This document shows, one piece after another, positions 18,135-27,955 of a DNA stretch of 33,797 nt. Positions within the stretch are counted from its first letter, which is position 1, and each line of letters starts with the position of its first letter. The stretch is taken from assembly GCA_023128455.1 (NCBI GenBank), contig JAGMDW010000043.1:1-33797 (forward strand), read 5' to 3'. The DNA comes from Desulfurellaceae bacterium (GTDB lineage: Bacteria; Campylobacterota_A; Desulfurellia; JAGGSF01). Made by a program: the position numbers and the translations under genes. Under the pieces are notes generated by a model, which saw only the letters and a list, made by a program, of their open reading frames with translations, was not told the origin of the DNA and did no database searches.

Positions 18135-18160
18135 TTTAGCGGGGGTTAACCCCCGCTAAA
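18135..18160. terminator. Bidirectional intrinsic terminator between trpA and groEL
   Basis: TTTAGCGGGGG-ttaa-CCCCCGCTAAA perfect 11-bp stem, then CCTTTTT on plus; convergent genes. Confidence 0.85.
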
Positions 18161-18165
18161 CCTTT

Positions 18166-19806
18166 TTAATACATTCCTGGCATTCCGCCGCCTGAAGGCA
18201 TGCCTTCAGGCATAGACGGTTTTTCTTCTGGAATTTCTGCGATTGTTGTTTCTGTCATAAGCAGTAGTCCTGCTACAGAAGCTGCATTCTGTAAGGCTAT
18301 TCTTTCTACCTTTGCAGGATCGGTAATGCCGGTTTTGAGCATATCTGCATACTCACCCTTTCCGGCATCAAAACCCATATTCTCAACAGTTGATTCTCTC
18401 ACCTTATTGATAATAACAGAGCCTTCATATCCGGCATTATCTGCGATTACTCTGATAGGTTCTTCCAATACCTTCCTAATGATGTTTATTCCCGTTTTCT
18501 GATCTTCGTTCTCTGCTTCTAAATCTTCCAGTGCTTTTTGGCACCTCAAAAGAGCAACTCCTCCGCCAGGGAGAATTCCTTCTTCCACTGCGGCTTTGGT
18601 AGCACTCAATGCACCTTCTACTCTCTGTTTCTTCTCCTTCATCGCCGATTCTGTAGCTGCACCTACTTTTATCACACCTACGCCCCCGGCCAATTTCGCC
18701 TTTCTCTCTTTTAGTTTCTCCTTGTCATATTCGCTGGTTGACTGCTCAAGTTGTGCATCTATTTGTTCTATACGTTCCTGTATATCTTCTTTTTTACCTT
18801 TACCATTAACGATGGTTGTATTTTCTTTATCTACTATTATTTTATCTGCTGCGCCTAAAAAAGAGAGGTCAGCAGCATCTAATTTTGTGCCTGTTTCTTC
18901 AGATATTACTATCCCACCGGTTAAAGTAGCAAGATCTCTCAACATCTCTTTTCTTCTATCGCCGAATCCTGGTGATTTCACAGCGCAACAATTTACCGTT
19001 CCTCTAAGCTTATTTACAACAAGCGTAGCCAATGCTTCGCCTTCTACCTCTTCGGCTATAATCAAGAATGGTTTTCCCGTTTTTGCTATCTTTTCCACTA
19101 ATGGTAAAAATTCTGCCATACTACTGATCTTCTTATCTGTAATAACAATGTATGGATTTTCCAATTCAGATATCATTTTTCCTGCATCAGTTACAAAATA
19201 GGGAGAGACATAACCTCTATCAAACTTCATTCCCTCTACAACCTCTAATGTTGTTTCTATGCCTTTTGCCTCTTCGACGGTAATTACACCATCTCTTCCT
19301 ACTTTTTCCATTGCATCTGCAATGATATCTCCTATTTCTTTCTCGTTGTTAGCAGCAATAGTAGCTACTTCCGATATTTGTCTCTTTTCCGTTATCGGTG
19401 TGGACTGTCTTTTGATTTCTTCCACCACTTTTTTTACTGTTTTGTCTATGCCTCTTTTTACCTCTATTGCATTTGCTCCGGCAGTAATGCTTCTTAAGCC
19501 TTCTCTAAAGATAGCACGGGCAATAACAGTTGCCGTTGTTGTTCCATCACCAGCTGCATCTGATGTTTTAGCAGCCACTTCCCGCACCAGTTGCGCACCC
19601 ATGTTTTCATAGGGATCTTTTAGTTCAACTTCCCTTGCTACGGATACGCCGTCTTTGGTAACGGCAGGAGCTCCATATTTTCTTTCTAAAATGACATTTC
19701 TTCCTCTGGGACCTAAAGTTACCGCTACTGCGTCGGTTAACTGATTTATCCCTTTTAATATTTTATCTCTTGACTCATCTCCAAACAATAACTGTTTACC
19801 TGGCAT
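18166..19806 (-). CDS. groL: Chaperonin GroEL
   Basis: [52 protein letters not shown]-terminal GGMPGMY. Confidence 0.98.
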   Translation of the reverse strand: MPGKQLLFGDESRDKILKGINQLTDAVAVTLGPRGRNVILERKYGAPAVTKDGVSVAREVELKDPYENMGAQLVREVAAKTSDAAGDGTTTATVIARAIFREGLRSITAGANAIEVKRGIDKTVKKVVEEIKRQSTPITEKRQISEVATIAANNEKEIGDIIADAMEKVGRDGVITVEEAKGIETTLEVVEGMKFDRGYVSPYFVTDAGKMISELENPYIVITDKKISSMAEFLPLVEKIAKTGKPFLIIAEEVEGEALATLVVNKLRGTVNCCAVKSPGFGDRRKEMLRDLATLTGGIVISEETGTKLDAADLSFLGAADKIIVDKENTTIVNGKGKKEDIQERIEQIDAQLEQSTSEYDKEKLKERKAKLAGGVGVIKVGAATESAMKEKKQRVEGALSATKAAVEEGILPGGGVALLRCQKALEDLEAENEDQKTGINIIRKVLEEPIRVIADNAGYEGSVIINKVRESTVENMGFDAGKGEYADMLKTGITDPAKVERIALQNAASVAGLLLMTETTIAEIPEEKPSMPEGMPSGGGMPGMY

Positions 19807-19820
19807 ACATTCCTCCTTTG

Positions 19821-20084
19821 TTAATCCTCAAAAATTCCTAAGATATCTTCTTCCTTTAAGATGATGTAATCTTCGTCTCCTATTTTTACCTCTGTGCCGC
19901 TGTACTTTGCGAATAGCACCTTGTCATTTTTCTTGATATTTTCTACTTCGTTGCCCACCTCTATGATTTCTGCTTTTTGTGGCTTCTCTTTGACCGTATC
20001 AGGAATAATAATTCCTGATTCTGTTTTCTCCTCGCTTTCCAAGAGTTTCGCCAACAGATGATCAGCCAATGGTTTAAATCCCAT
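19821..20084 (-). CDS. groS: Co-chaperonin GroES
   Basis: [63 protein letters not shown]. Confidence 0.96.
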   Translation of the reverse strand: MGFKPLADHLLAKLLESEEKTESGIIIPDTVKEKPQKAEIIEVGNEVENIKKNDKVLFAKYSGTEVKIGDEDYIILKEEDILGIFED

Positions 20085-20106
20085 AAATCCTCCTTAAATA
20101 AATAAA

Positions 20107-20133
20107 TTAGCACTCAACCATGCCGAGTGCTAA
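20107..20133. promoter_or_regulatory. CIRCE operator (HrcA binding site) upstream of groES-groEL
   Basis: TTAGCACTC-N9-GAGTGCTAA, exact consensus. Confidence 0.97.
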
Positions 20134-20238
20134 CAGTATTAAATTTTTTATCAAATTGCAAATCACAATACCATAGATTTAAGCCTGTTATGATGATTTA
20201 TTTAAAGATAACGCGAAATAATGATTGTTTTCTCAAGA

Positions 20239-20991
20239 TTACTCTGCAATGCAACCTTTATGTATATCTTTTCTGATTATCTCCTTTAATTCTAAGGCAT
20301 TTTTTATGGCATAACCAAAGGCATCATTGTTAAAATAGACAAATACATTACGGTTGGACCTAAATTGAGAGAGAATATATTCTGCGTCCTGCTGTAATTT
20401 TTTTCTATTGTAATACCCTGCATAGGGAGGAGAACCATGTCTTCTTATGTAAATGAACGGATAGTCATCTGTAACTTCTACTAAATTAGGCCAATCTGAT
20501 TGGCAGAGCGCCATATTTTGTTGTTTTATCATCTCGTGTGCTTCTCGGCAGAACCAGGACGGATGTCTAAATTCAAAAGTGTGATGATAATCGGTATAGG
20601 GATAAAGAGCATCTAAGAAATCTTTTAATCTATTTAGATTGCATTTAAAATTAGGAGGCAGCTGCCATAGGATCATTCCCAATTTTTCTTTTAGTAGAGA
20701 AGCTTTTTCAAAGAAGCGTTTAACAGGCTCGGTGCAGTCCTTCAGTCTTTTTATGTGGGTTATAAAACGACTGCCCTTTATGGTAAATAAAAAATCCTTT
20801 GGTGTTCGTTCATACCAACTCAAAAAAGCCTTTTCTTGAGGAAGGCGATAAAAGGTAACATTTAATTCTACTGTATCGAAAAATTGGCTGTAATATTCTA
20901 ATTGTTTTCGTTGGGGTAGTTTTAGAGGATAAAAGACTCCTTGCCAATGTTTATAATAGTAACCACTGGTACCAATCCATATTTCAGCCAT
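20239..20991 (-). CDS. DUF72 domain protein (YecE-like)
   Basis: IWIGTSGYYYKHWQGVFYP, FDTVELNVTFYRLP, FTIKGSRFITHIKRL, FEFRHPSWF, YFNNDAFGYAIKNALEL. Confidence 0.9.
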   Translation of the reverse strand: MAEIWIGTSGYYYKHWQGVFYPLKLPQRKQLEYYSQFFDTVELNVTFYRLPQEKAFLSWYERTPKDFLFTIKGSRFITHIKRLKDCTEPVKRFFEKASLLKEKLGMILWQLPPNFKCNLNRLKDFLDALYPYTDYHHTFEFRHPSWFCREAHEMIKQQNMALCQSDWPNLVEVTDDYPFIYIRRHGSPPYAGYYNRKKLQQDAEYILSQFRSNRNVFVYFNNDAFGYAIKNALELKEIIRKDIHKGCIAE

Positions 20992-21000
20992 TCACCTTCT

Positions 21001-21924
21001 TTAAGTTTCAATGCTAAAATTTAGGTTACTAAAAAGCTTGTTGGTATTTTTGTTCATAATGCATTGGATAATTTCCTGTATTTTAACGGGAGTTTTGGGA
21101 GAGATCTTAACAGATATTTTCCTCGGTTTTTTTATAAATTTCCTGATATCTTTTAAAAAATCTTTTTGCGCTGTTGTTTTTGCTGATGCGATTTGCATAT
21201 CAAGCATTTTACAGGTATTTTCTTTGATTTTTTTCTCACTTATTCCTCTGTCTGTGGCTTCCTTTTTCATCAATCTGTCTATGAGTCCCTCATTTTTAAA
21301 GTAGAATTCAGCGTAAGAAATGGCTGTATCTGAAATATCTTGCAAAGCAACACGAAAATCATCAGGTGACAGCTTGTCAGATTTTTTGCTGACGGACTTT
21401 TGTATTTCTCTTATCTTTTTAAAATCAACATTATTAAGTTTGATAATCAAACCTGCTTTAAAAGCATTTTCTATAGTAGTAACATAATCTATGTTTTGAG
21501 TTCTTGCTGTCTCATTACTGTTAAACTTCATTCTAAAATTTATCTTTAGAGAACCATAACCCAATTTTTTTAGTTTTTCTTCTATCTTTGTAAATTCTTC
21601 ACTACCAGGAGAAGAAATGTGCCTGATTTCTATATCTCCGTATAAAGGAATGTCGTGCTTTGTATCCAAACTTCTCACTAAAACCTCATTTATATATATA
21701 ATTTTTTCTTCAGTGTTTATGCTCAAATTCTTAATGGAAATATATTTCGGAAAAACAGAGGCTTTCACCTTTTCATAGCTAACGATTTTTTCTAATTTAT
21801 TTTTGTGAATATAGTTATCCGTTTGTTCTTTTGCATTTGTTGTTGCCACATGATTAGCTGCAATATAAGCTATTACAAGTAGCAAGACTATTATTATAGG
21901 AATAAAAATGAGTTTTTTATTCAT
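21001..21924 (-). CDS. Hypothetical N-terminally membrane-anchored protein
   Basis: MNKKLIFIPIIIVLLLVIAYIAANHVA signal anchor followed by about 280 aa soluble region; start trimmed from track. Confidence 0.6.
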   Translation of the reverse strand: MNKKLIFIPIIIVLLLVIAYIAANHVATTNAKEQTDNYIHKNKLEKIVSYEKVKASVFPKYISIKNLSINTEEKIIYINEVLVRSLDTKHDIPLYGDIEIRHISSPGSEEFTKIEEKLKKLGYGSLKINFRMKFNSNETARTQNIDYVTTIENAFKAGLIIKLNNVDFKKIREIQKSVSKKSDKLSPDDFRVALQDISDTAISYAEFYFKNEGLIDRLMKKEATDRGISEKKIKENTCKMLDMQIASAKTTAQKDFLKDIRKFIKKPRKISVKISPKTPVKIQEIIQCIMNKNTNKLFSNLNFSIET

Positions 21925-21977
21925 GTTATTTAATTTAACATACTTTTCGTGTGTTTCCAAATATTATTTTTGTGCGT

Positions 21978-22005
21978 TTGACAATATGCTTATTTAATAT
22001 AACAT
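21978..22005 (+). promoter_or_regulatory. Putative sigma70-type promoter for the YchF-like gene
   Basis: TTGACA-16 nt-TAACAT. Confidence 0.5.
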
Positions 22006-22024
22006 AAGTTATAAGAGGTTTTAT

Positions 22025-23074
22025 ATGAAATTAGGATTATTGGGATTCCCAGAGGTTGGAAAGAAAACCTTGCTTGAACTCTTAACGGGCAAAGAGGCCG
22101 GTCTTGTGAAAGGTATAGGCATAGCCTATGTCAGAGATGAGCGTTTCAATCAACTGGTCAAGATGTATAAACCCAAGAAGACAGTTCCGGCTACATTGGA
22201 ATTTTCGATTATTCCGGACATAGGGGAACAAAATAACACCAAAATCTTTCAGACCATGCAGGATGTGGATGTTCTATGCTATGTTGCAAGGGCATTCAAA
22301 GATAATACAGTATTTCACATAAAAGGCAGTATAGATTCTGCAAGGGATATAGAAATGGCAAACGATGAGTTGATTTTAAATGATCTCTTGTTTATAGAAA
22401 AACGCAGCAATAAGTTGAAGAAAGAATTTACGAAAAAATCTGCACAGTCCAAATTGAATGAAGAAAAATTGCTTTTGCGTTTTAAACAACATCTGGAAGG
22501 AGGAAAACCATTGCGTGCCTTGGCCCTTTCTGATGAAGAGGAAAAACTTGTAAAAAGTTGCCCGTTTTTAACCGTTAAAAACATGATCGTGGTGTTGAAT
22601 GTGGGAGAAGATGACATTGCAGATGATAAGTTATTAGAAACATTAAAAAAACACTTTGCCGATCAAAATATGGAATGGGCTCAAGTATCGGCAAAGCTTG
22701 AGAAGGAAATCTCTGCAATGGAATCTGAAGAGGAAAGACAGGATTTTCTAAAGGAGATGGGGATAGATGTTCCTGCTTTAGAGAAACTTACTATATTGTC
22801 CTACAAGGCATTGGGTTTAATTACATTTTTCACTGTAGGAAAAGATGAGGTTAGAGCATGGATGATCCCTCAAGGTTCCACAGCGCCGGAGGCTGCTCGT
22901 GCTGTTCACACAGATATGGAAAGAGGTTTTATTCGAGCGGGAGTTGTAAAATACAACGATCTTATCAAGCTGGGAAGTGAAAAGAATGTTAAGGAATCTG
23001 GTAAATATATGCTTAAAGGTAAAGATTATATCGTTGAGGATGGCGATATCTTGAATTTTCTCTTTAATGTGTAA
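22025..23074 (+). CDS. YchF/Obg-like P-loop protein with C-terminal TGS/DUF933-type domain, altered nucleotide-binding motifs
   Basis: MKLGLLGFPEVGKKTLLELLTG, VRDERFNQLVKMYKPKKTVPATLEF, VLNVGEDD, LGLITFFTVGKDEVRAWMIPQGSTAPEAARAVHTDMERGFIRAGVVKYNDLIKLGSEKNVKESGKYMLKGKDYIVEDGDILNFLFNV. Confidence 0.85.
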   Translation: MKLGLLGFPEVGKKTLLELLTGKEAGLVKGIGIAYVRDERFNQLVKMYKPKKTVPATLEFSIIPDIGEQNNTKIFQTMQDVDVLCYVARAFKDNTVFHIKGSIDSARDIEMANDELILNDLLFIEKRSNKLKKEFTKKSAQSKLNEEKLLLRFKQHLEGGKPLRALALSDEEEKLVKSCPFLTVKNMIVVLNVGEDDIADDKLLETLKKHFADQNMEWAQVSAKLEKEISAMESEEERQDFLKEMGIDVPALEKLTILSYKALGLITFFTVGKDEVRAWMIPQGSTAPEAARAVHTDMERGFIRAGVVKYNDLIKLGSEKNVKESGKYMLKGKDYIVEDGDILNFLFNV

Positions 23075-23085
23075 ATTGCTATAAC

Positions 23086-23114
23086 TTGACTTTTATCTAC
23101 CCTTTTAATAACAT
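23086..23114 (+). promoter_or_regulatory. Putative sigma70-type promoter for the tat gene cluster
   Basis: TTGACT-17 nt-TAACAT. Confidence 0.5.
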
Positions 23115-23137
23115 TTGCCAATGATAAAGGGGGAGAT

Positions 23138-23422
23138 GTGTTTCCATCCATAGGACCAACTGAGCTCTTGATAATTGCCCTCATCGCTATCGTTGTTGTA
23201 GGTCCACGAAGGCTTCCTGAAATTATGCGAGGAGTAGCGAGGTTCTATCGGTCATTAAAGGGTAGCGTAGATGACTTAAAGAACAATGTAAAAAGTTCTA
23301 TAAACATAGATGACGAGGATGAGCCATTTTATAAGAAATCGGTAGATAAGGTGCTTAATTTGGATAGTGGGAAAAAGGATGACAAAGGAGAAGAATCAGC
23401 AAAAAGAAGCAACGGTTCTTGA
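23138..23422 (+). CDS. Twin-arginine translocase TatA/TatB family subunit
   Basis: MFPSIGPTELLIIALIAIVVVGPRRLPEIMRGVARFYRSLKG; GTG start. Confidence 0.88.
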   Translation: MFPSIGPTELLIIALIAIVVVGPRRLPEIMRGVARFYRSLKGSVDDLKNNVKSSINIDDEDEPFYKKSVDKVLNLDSGKKDDKGEESAKRSNGS

Positions 23423-24131
23423 ACACCTGGAAGAACTGCGTCGTAGGCTAATCTTCATTATCATTGGCGTAATCGTAGCTTTATGTATAACATATCCTTT
23501 TTCCAAGAATCTTTTACATATTATTATTTCCCCCCTTCTTATTACATTACCGAAGGGAAGCCACATTATATTTACCGGTTTGACAGAGGCATTCTGGATA
23601 AGATTACAAATCTCGTTAGTAGCGGCTATATTTCTAAGTTCTCCCTGGTTGTTTCTTCAGATGTGGTTATTCGTGAAGCCAGGTTTAAAAATAGGAGAAA
23701 GACGGATTGCCATCCCTCTAATTATTTCATTAACTATATTTTTTATAGGTGGTGCTTTGTTTGCTTATGAGCTGGTTTTTCCGTATGCATTTAAATTTCT
23801 TTTGAGTTATGGTGGGAGTGAACTTACACCTCTTCCGGGCATAAAACAGTATATTAGCTTTGCATTAAAACTCATCTTTGCCTTTGGTATAGTGTTTGAA
23901 ATGCCAATTGTCAGTTTTTTCCTTTCTCGATTGGGCATAATCGATGCAAAGATACTTATTAAAAAAGCAGATTATGCAATTCTCAGTATATTTATTGTGG
24001 CTGCTATATTTACCCCGCCTGATATATTTACTCAACTTCTGATGGTTACTCCCCTGATATTTTTGTACGGCTTAAGCATTGTTGTGGCTGCTATATTTTC
24101 TACCAAGAAAAGGGAAGAACTTTATGAATGA
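23379..24131 (+). CDS. tatC: Twin-arginine translocase subunit TatC
   Basis: VLEHLEELRRRLIFIIIG, TGLTEAFWIRLQISLVAAIFLSSPWLFLQMWLFVKPGL, FGIVFEMPIV, FTPPDIFTQLLMVTPLIFLYGLSI. Confidence 0.94.
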   Translation: MTKEKNQQKEATVLEHLEELRRRLIFIIIGVIVALCITYPFSKNLLHIIISPLLITLPKGSHIIFTGLTEAFWIRLQISLVAAIFLSSPWLFLQMWLFVKPGLKIGERRIAIPLIISLTIFFIGGALFAYELVFPYAFKFLLSYGGSELTPLPGIKQYISFALKLIFAFGIVFEMPIVSFFLSRLGIIDAKILIKKADYAILSIFIVAAIFTPPDIFTQLLMVTPLIFLYGLSIVVAAIFSTKKREELYE

Positions 24132-24870
24132 AGTTTTTGTTTTTATTTTTGGTCTTATTTTAGGTAGTTTCTTAAATGTATGTATATATAGAATACCGCG
24201 TAATGAATCTTTGCTATATCCTTCTTCGCATTGTCCGTCTTGCGGTGCGCATATTAGGTGGTTTGATAACATTCCGATTCTAAGTTATATTATCTTAAAA
24301 GGTATATGTCGAAACTGTAGGGCTCGTATATCTATACGCTATTTGATTGTGGAATTTTTTTCAGCTGTGGCTCTCGTTCTTTTGTATGAAAGATTTTCAT
24401 TTTCTTTTCTTTTCTTAAAATATGCAATATTCAGTTATGCTCTCTTTGTTATCGCATTTATTGATATTGAACACTTAATTGTTCCAGATAAGATTGTTCT
24501 TCCTTTAATCGCCTTAGGTATACTATTTTCATTACCCCATCACATTTTAGGAGCGGTTATAGGAGCAGTGGGTGGTTTTGTTTTGTTTGTCCTTATTGCT
24601 GTCATGGGTAAAATTTTATTTAAGAAGGAAGCGTTGGGTGGAGGGGATATAAAACTAATTGCTGCTTGCGGTGCTTTTTTGGGTATGCCAGGGGTTATAA
24701 TTACAATTTTCTTAAGTGCATTGCTTGGCAGTATCTTCGGTGTATATTTTATTATATTCAAAAAGGGTAAAGCCTCATCGCAAGTTCCTTATGCTCCTTT
24801 TATCTCTGCTGCCGCTTTTCTCTACATTTTTTATGGGGAGATGATTGTAAGATGGTACTTTAATGCTTAA
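24124..24870 (+). CDS. pilD: Prepilin peptidase (A24 family)
   Basis: GLILGSFLNVCIYRIPRNESLLYPSSHCPSCGAHIRWFDNIPILSY, CRNCRARISIRYLIVE, FIDIEHLIVPD, LGGGDIKLIAACGAFLG; start overlaps tatC stop (ATGAATGA). Confidence 0.93.
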   Translation: MNEVFVFIFGLILGSFLNVCIYRIPRNESLLYPSSHCPSCGAHIRWFDNIPILSYIILKGICRNCRARISIRYLIVEFFSAVALVLLYERFSFSFLFLKYAIFSYALFVIAFIDIEHLIVPDKIVLPLIALGILFSLPHHILGAVIGAVGGFVLFVLIAVMGKILFKKEALGGGDIKLIAACGAFLGMPGVIITIFLSALLGSIFGVYFIIFKKGKASSQVPYAPFISAAAFLYIFYGEMIVRWYFNA

Positions 24871-25903
24871 AATTGTAGATAAATACATAATAAAACAACT
24901 TATAAAAACATTTCTCTCTTCATTTATCATATTAACGGCGTTGATGTTATTGGTGAATATTATTCAAATGTCTCATGTTATCTTTGCTCAGGGTGTCACA
25001 CTTCATATAATTTTTAAAATCCTTTATCAGCAAACAACATTCGTTTCTATGTTTACCATTCCTATGGCACTTACAGTAGCTGTCAACTTTGTATATACCG
25101 ATTTTGCCAAAAACAATGAGATTCTTGCTTTCCAAACCAGTGGTATAAGTAAAAGTAATCTATACAAACCTGCTCTTGTTTTTACCATATTTATATTTTT
25201 CATAGCCTTCCTAAACACCTCATCCATAGCTTATAAGCAGAGAGGAGAATTTCACCTTACATTACTTCAGTTAGCCAAGCACAAGATATATTCGGAAATC
25301 TCAGAGAAATCATTTTTTCATTTTTCTAAGAACTCTGTTATCTATGCAGAAACAATCTCTCCTGATACTTTAAAACTCAAATCCATATTTTTACAAACAC
25401 CTCGAGAAACAATCACAGCTCAAGAGGGACATTTTGGAGACTCACCCCAAGGAACAACATTTTCAATGAAAAATGGGAACATGTATAAGGAAACAAACAT
25501 AGGAATAGAAACCGCTACTTTTAAAAAATTCAACACTCTCATCTCTACTCAAAGGATTGTTCAAAAAGAAGAAGAGATAAGAGAAAATCCTAAATACATG
25601 AGTATGTGGCAACTAATGCGTATAAAAGATGATTTTGCAAAGATGCAAATTAACAAGATGTTTGTGCTGGCATTTTCTGTATTTGTCCTTTCCCTAATTG
25701 CCTTTGGTTTAGGCGTGATTTCTAAGGCAGGCAAGTCTTTTGGGTTCGCTCTATGTTTACTAATTTTTGTTTTATTCTATATTTTTCAGATATTTGGTGA
25801 AGGTATTGCTAAATCTATGCATACCCCATTTTATATGTGGTTACCGAATATAATTCTGGCTATTTTTGGTATAATTTTGTTTCTGTCTGTGGTTCGGAGG
25901 TAA
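24863..25903 (+). CDS. LptF/LptG family permease
   Basis: MLKIVDKYIIKQLIKTFLSSFIIL..., PMALTVAVNFVYTDFAKNNEILAFQTSGIS...; N- and C-terminal TM blocks around a periplasmic domain. Confidence 0.88.
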   Translation: MLKIVDKYIIKQLIKTFLSSFIILTALMLLVNIIQMSHVIFAQGVTLHIIFKILYQQTTFVSMFTIPMALTVAVNFVYTDFAKNNEILAFQTSGISKSNLYKPALVFTIFIFFIAFLNTSSIAYKQRGEFHLTLLQLAKHKIYSEISEKSFFHFSKNSVIYAETISPDTLKLKSIFLQTPRETITAQEGHFGDSPQGTTFSMKNGNMYKETNIGIETATFKKFNTLISTQRIVQKEEEIRENPKYMSMWQLMRIKDDFAKMQINKMFVLAFSVFVLSLIAFGLGVISKAGKSFGFALCLLIFVLFYIFQIFGEGIAKSMHTPFYMWLPNIILAIFGIILFLSVVRR

Positions 25904-25909
25904 GTTTTT

Positions 25910-26782
25910 ATGCATATTATAAACCTTATGGATAATAAAAAACCATTTGTCTCTCTTGAATTTTTTCCTCCCAAGGATCAAACTCTGTGGCCAAAATTTT
26001 TTGAGACAGTGGAGAAGTTAAAAATTGTCAATCCTCTATTTGTTTCCGTTACCTGCGGAGCCTTAGGCAGTAGTCAAGAATACACTAAGGAAATTACCAT
26101 TCGTTTAAAACAAGAGTTTAAATTAGAACCTATGGCACATTTAACCTGTATAGGTAGCTCTACAGACAAACTCCATTCTTTTCTGAAGGCGCTACTTAAT
26201 GCAAGGGTAGATAATGTGTTGGCGCTGAGAGGCGATTTCCCTCAAGATAAAACATTTAACTATAAAGAAGGTGAATTTAAACATGCCTCAGACCTGGTAT
26301 CTTTTCTTCGTAAACACTATCCGCAATTCGGTATTGCCGTTGCCAGCTATCCAGAAGGCCATCCTGAGTCTTTTAGTTTGGAAGAGGACTTAAAATTTCT
26401 CAAACTAAAGTTGGATGAAGATGCAGATTTTGCCATTACCCAACTTTTTTTTGATAATAATATCTATTGGAACTTTTTAGAGAGAGTGAGAGATCTTGGC
26501 ATCGACAAACCTATTGTTCCCGGAATTCTACCTGTGACAAGCCTCACAGCTCTTGAGCGTATTCTCTCTCAATGCGGAGCGAGCATTCCAAAGCAGTTTT
26601 TAAGAGACCTGCATATTGCCGACGAAAAAGGTGGTGCTGAGGCAGTGCGGGCATTGGGCATAAAATACGCGACAATGCAAATAAAGGAGCTTTTGGACAG
26701 AGGGGTTCCTGGTGTGCATATTTATACCTTAAACAGAGTGAAGGCTTGTTTGAATATTTTTAGGGCACTTGGGTTGGTATGA
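25910..26782 (+). CDS. metF: Methylenetetrahydrofolate reductase
   Basis: VSLEFFPPKD, FVSVTCGALGSS, LACIGSS-like MAHLTCIGSS, NVLALRGDFPQD, DADFAITQLFFDNNIYW, PGILPVTS. Confidence 0.93.
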   Translation: MHIINLMDNKKPFVSLEFFPPKDQTLWPKFFETVEKLKIVNPLFVSVTCGALGSSQEYTKEITIRLKQEFKLEPMAHLTCIGSSTDKLHSFLKALLNARVDNVLALRGDFPQDKTFNYKEGEFKHASDLVSFLRKHYPQFGIAVASYPEGHPESFSLEEDLKFLKLKLDEDADFAITQLFFDNNIYWNFLERVRDLGIDKPIVPGILPVTSLTALERILSQCGASIPKQFLRDLHIADEKGGAEAVRALGIKYATMQIKELLDRGVPGVHIYTLNRVKACLNIFRALGLV

Positions 26783-26848
26783 TATTCATGGTGCGGTCTT
26801 TTCAGGTTTCAACTTGACGGTTAGTATAAAAAAGTATAAATAGAGCTC

Positions 26849-27955
26849 ATGAATATGCCTACGATTGCCTATATAAATATAGATAATTTAACCAAAAATT
26901 ATCACCTTGTAGAGAAATTGACGAAAACATCTATCATCCCTATTGTGAAAGCTGATGCCTACGGCCACGGTTGTATAGAGGTAAGCCAGATACTTTCATC
27001 CTTTTCTTCCACTAAATACCTGGGTGTAGCATATTCCCAAGAAGGTAAACTATTAAGGGAAAAAGGTATTGAAAAACCCATTCTCATTTTATCTTATATA
27101 TCAGATGATTTTCATATCATAGATGAATACAATCTTACACCCACTCTATATAGTCTTTCGCTAATAGATAAAATGGCAGATTTTGCTAAACAGAAAGGAA
27201 AAAGAGTAAATGTTCACATCAAAATAGACACCGGTATGAACAGATTGGGAATCAACTATAAAGATATACAAAAAATCTATGAAAAATTAAAAAAATATAG
27301 AGATTCTTTAAATATAAAAGGAATAATGTCTCATCTCTGTTGTGCAGACAATGACGATGAGTTTACACTTATTCAGCTAAACAGGTTCAACGATGCTGTT
27401 TCATTTTTAGAAAGCAAAGGATTTTATTTTGAATACAAACATATTGCTAACAGTGCAGCAATAGTAAATTTTCCACAAACCTATCTGAACTGTGTAAGAC
27501 CGGGTATTATCTTATATGGCTATATGCCGAATAAAAACATGCACAATCCAGGGTTCAATCCTATGCTCTCCATAAAATCACACATAATCCATATCCATGA
27601 TTTATATCCAGAAGAAGGTGTAAGTTATGGAAGAACATTTGTCACTAAAGAAAAAATAAAAGTAGGTGTAATTGCTATCGGATATGCCGATGGTTTTCAA
27701 AGAACACTCTCCAATAACTTCTATGTGTTGATTAAGGGAAAAAAATCAGCCATAATCGGTAATGTATGTATGGATATGATTATGTGTAATTTAACATATA
27801 TAAATGCGAAGGTAGGTGATGAGGTAATAATATTGGGTAAAGACCAAGATGAGAAGATAGATGCCTGGGACTACGCTACAAAAACAAATACTATACCCTA
27901 TGAAATACTTACCAATATGGGAAAAAGAATACAGCGCATCTATATAAAAAAATGA
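26849..27955 (+). CDS. alr: Alanine racemase
   Basis: IPIVKADAYGHG (PLP Lys), HIKIDTGMNRLGI, NSAAIVNFPQTYLNCVRPGIILYGY, VSYGRTFVTKEKIKVGVIAIGYADGFQR. Confidence 0.95.
   Translation: MNMPTIAYINIDNLTKNYHLVEKLTKTSIIPIVKADAYGHGCIEVSQILSSFSSTKYLGVAYSQEGKLLREKGIEKPILILSYISDDFHIIDEYNLTPTLYSLSLIDKMADFAKQKGKRVNVHIKIDTGMNRLGINYKDIQKIYEKLKKYRDSLNIKGIMSHLCCADNDDEFTLIQLNRFNDAVSFLESKGFYFEYKHIANSAAIVNFPQTYLNCVRPGIILYGYMPNKNMHNPGFNPMLSIKSHIIHIHDLYPEEGVSYGRTFVTKEKIKVGVIAIGYADGFQRTLSNNFYVLIKGKKSAIIGNVCMDMIMCNLTYINAKVGDEVIILGKDQDEKIDAWDYATKTNTIPYEILTNMGKRIQRIYIKK

Noticed and set aside
18200-19612. Long plus-strand ORFs (18200-18502, 18596-19201, 19259-19612) inside groEL
   Set aside because: Antisense frames of a strongly conserved gene with Ser/Ile/Ala-rich low-quality sequence; by-products of groEL codon usage.
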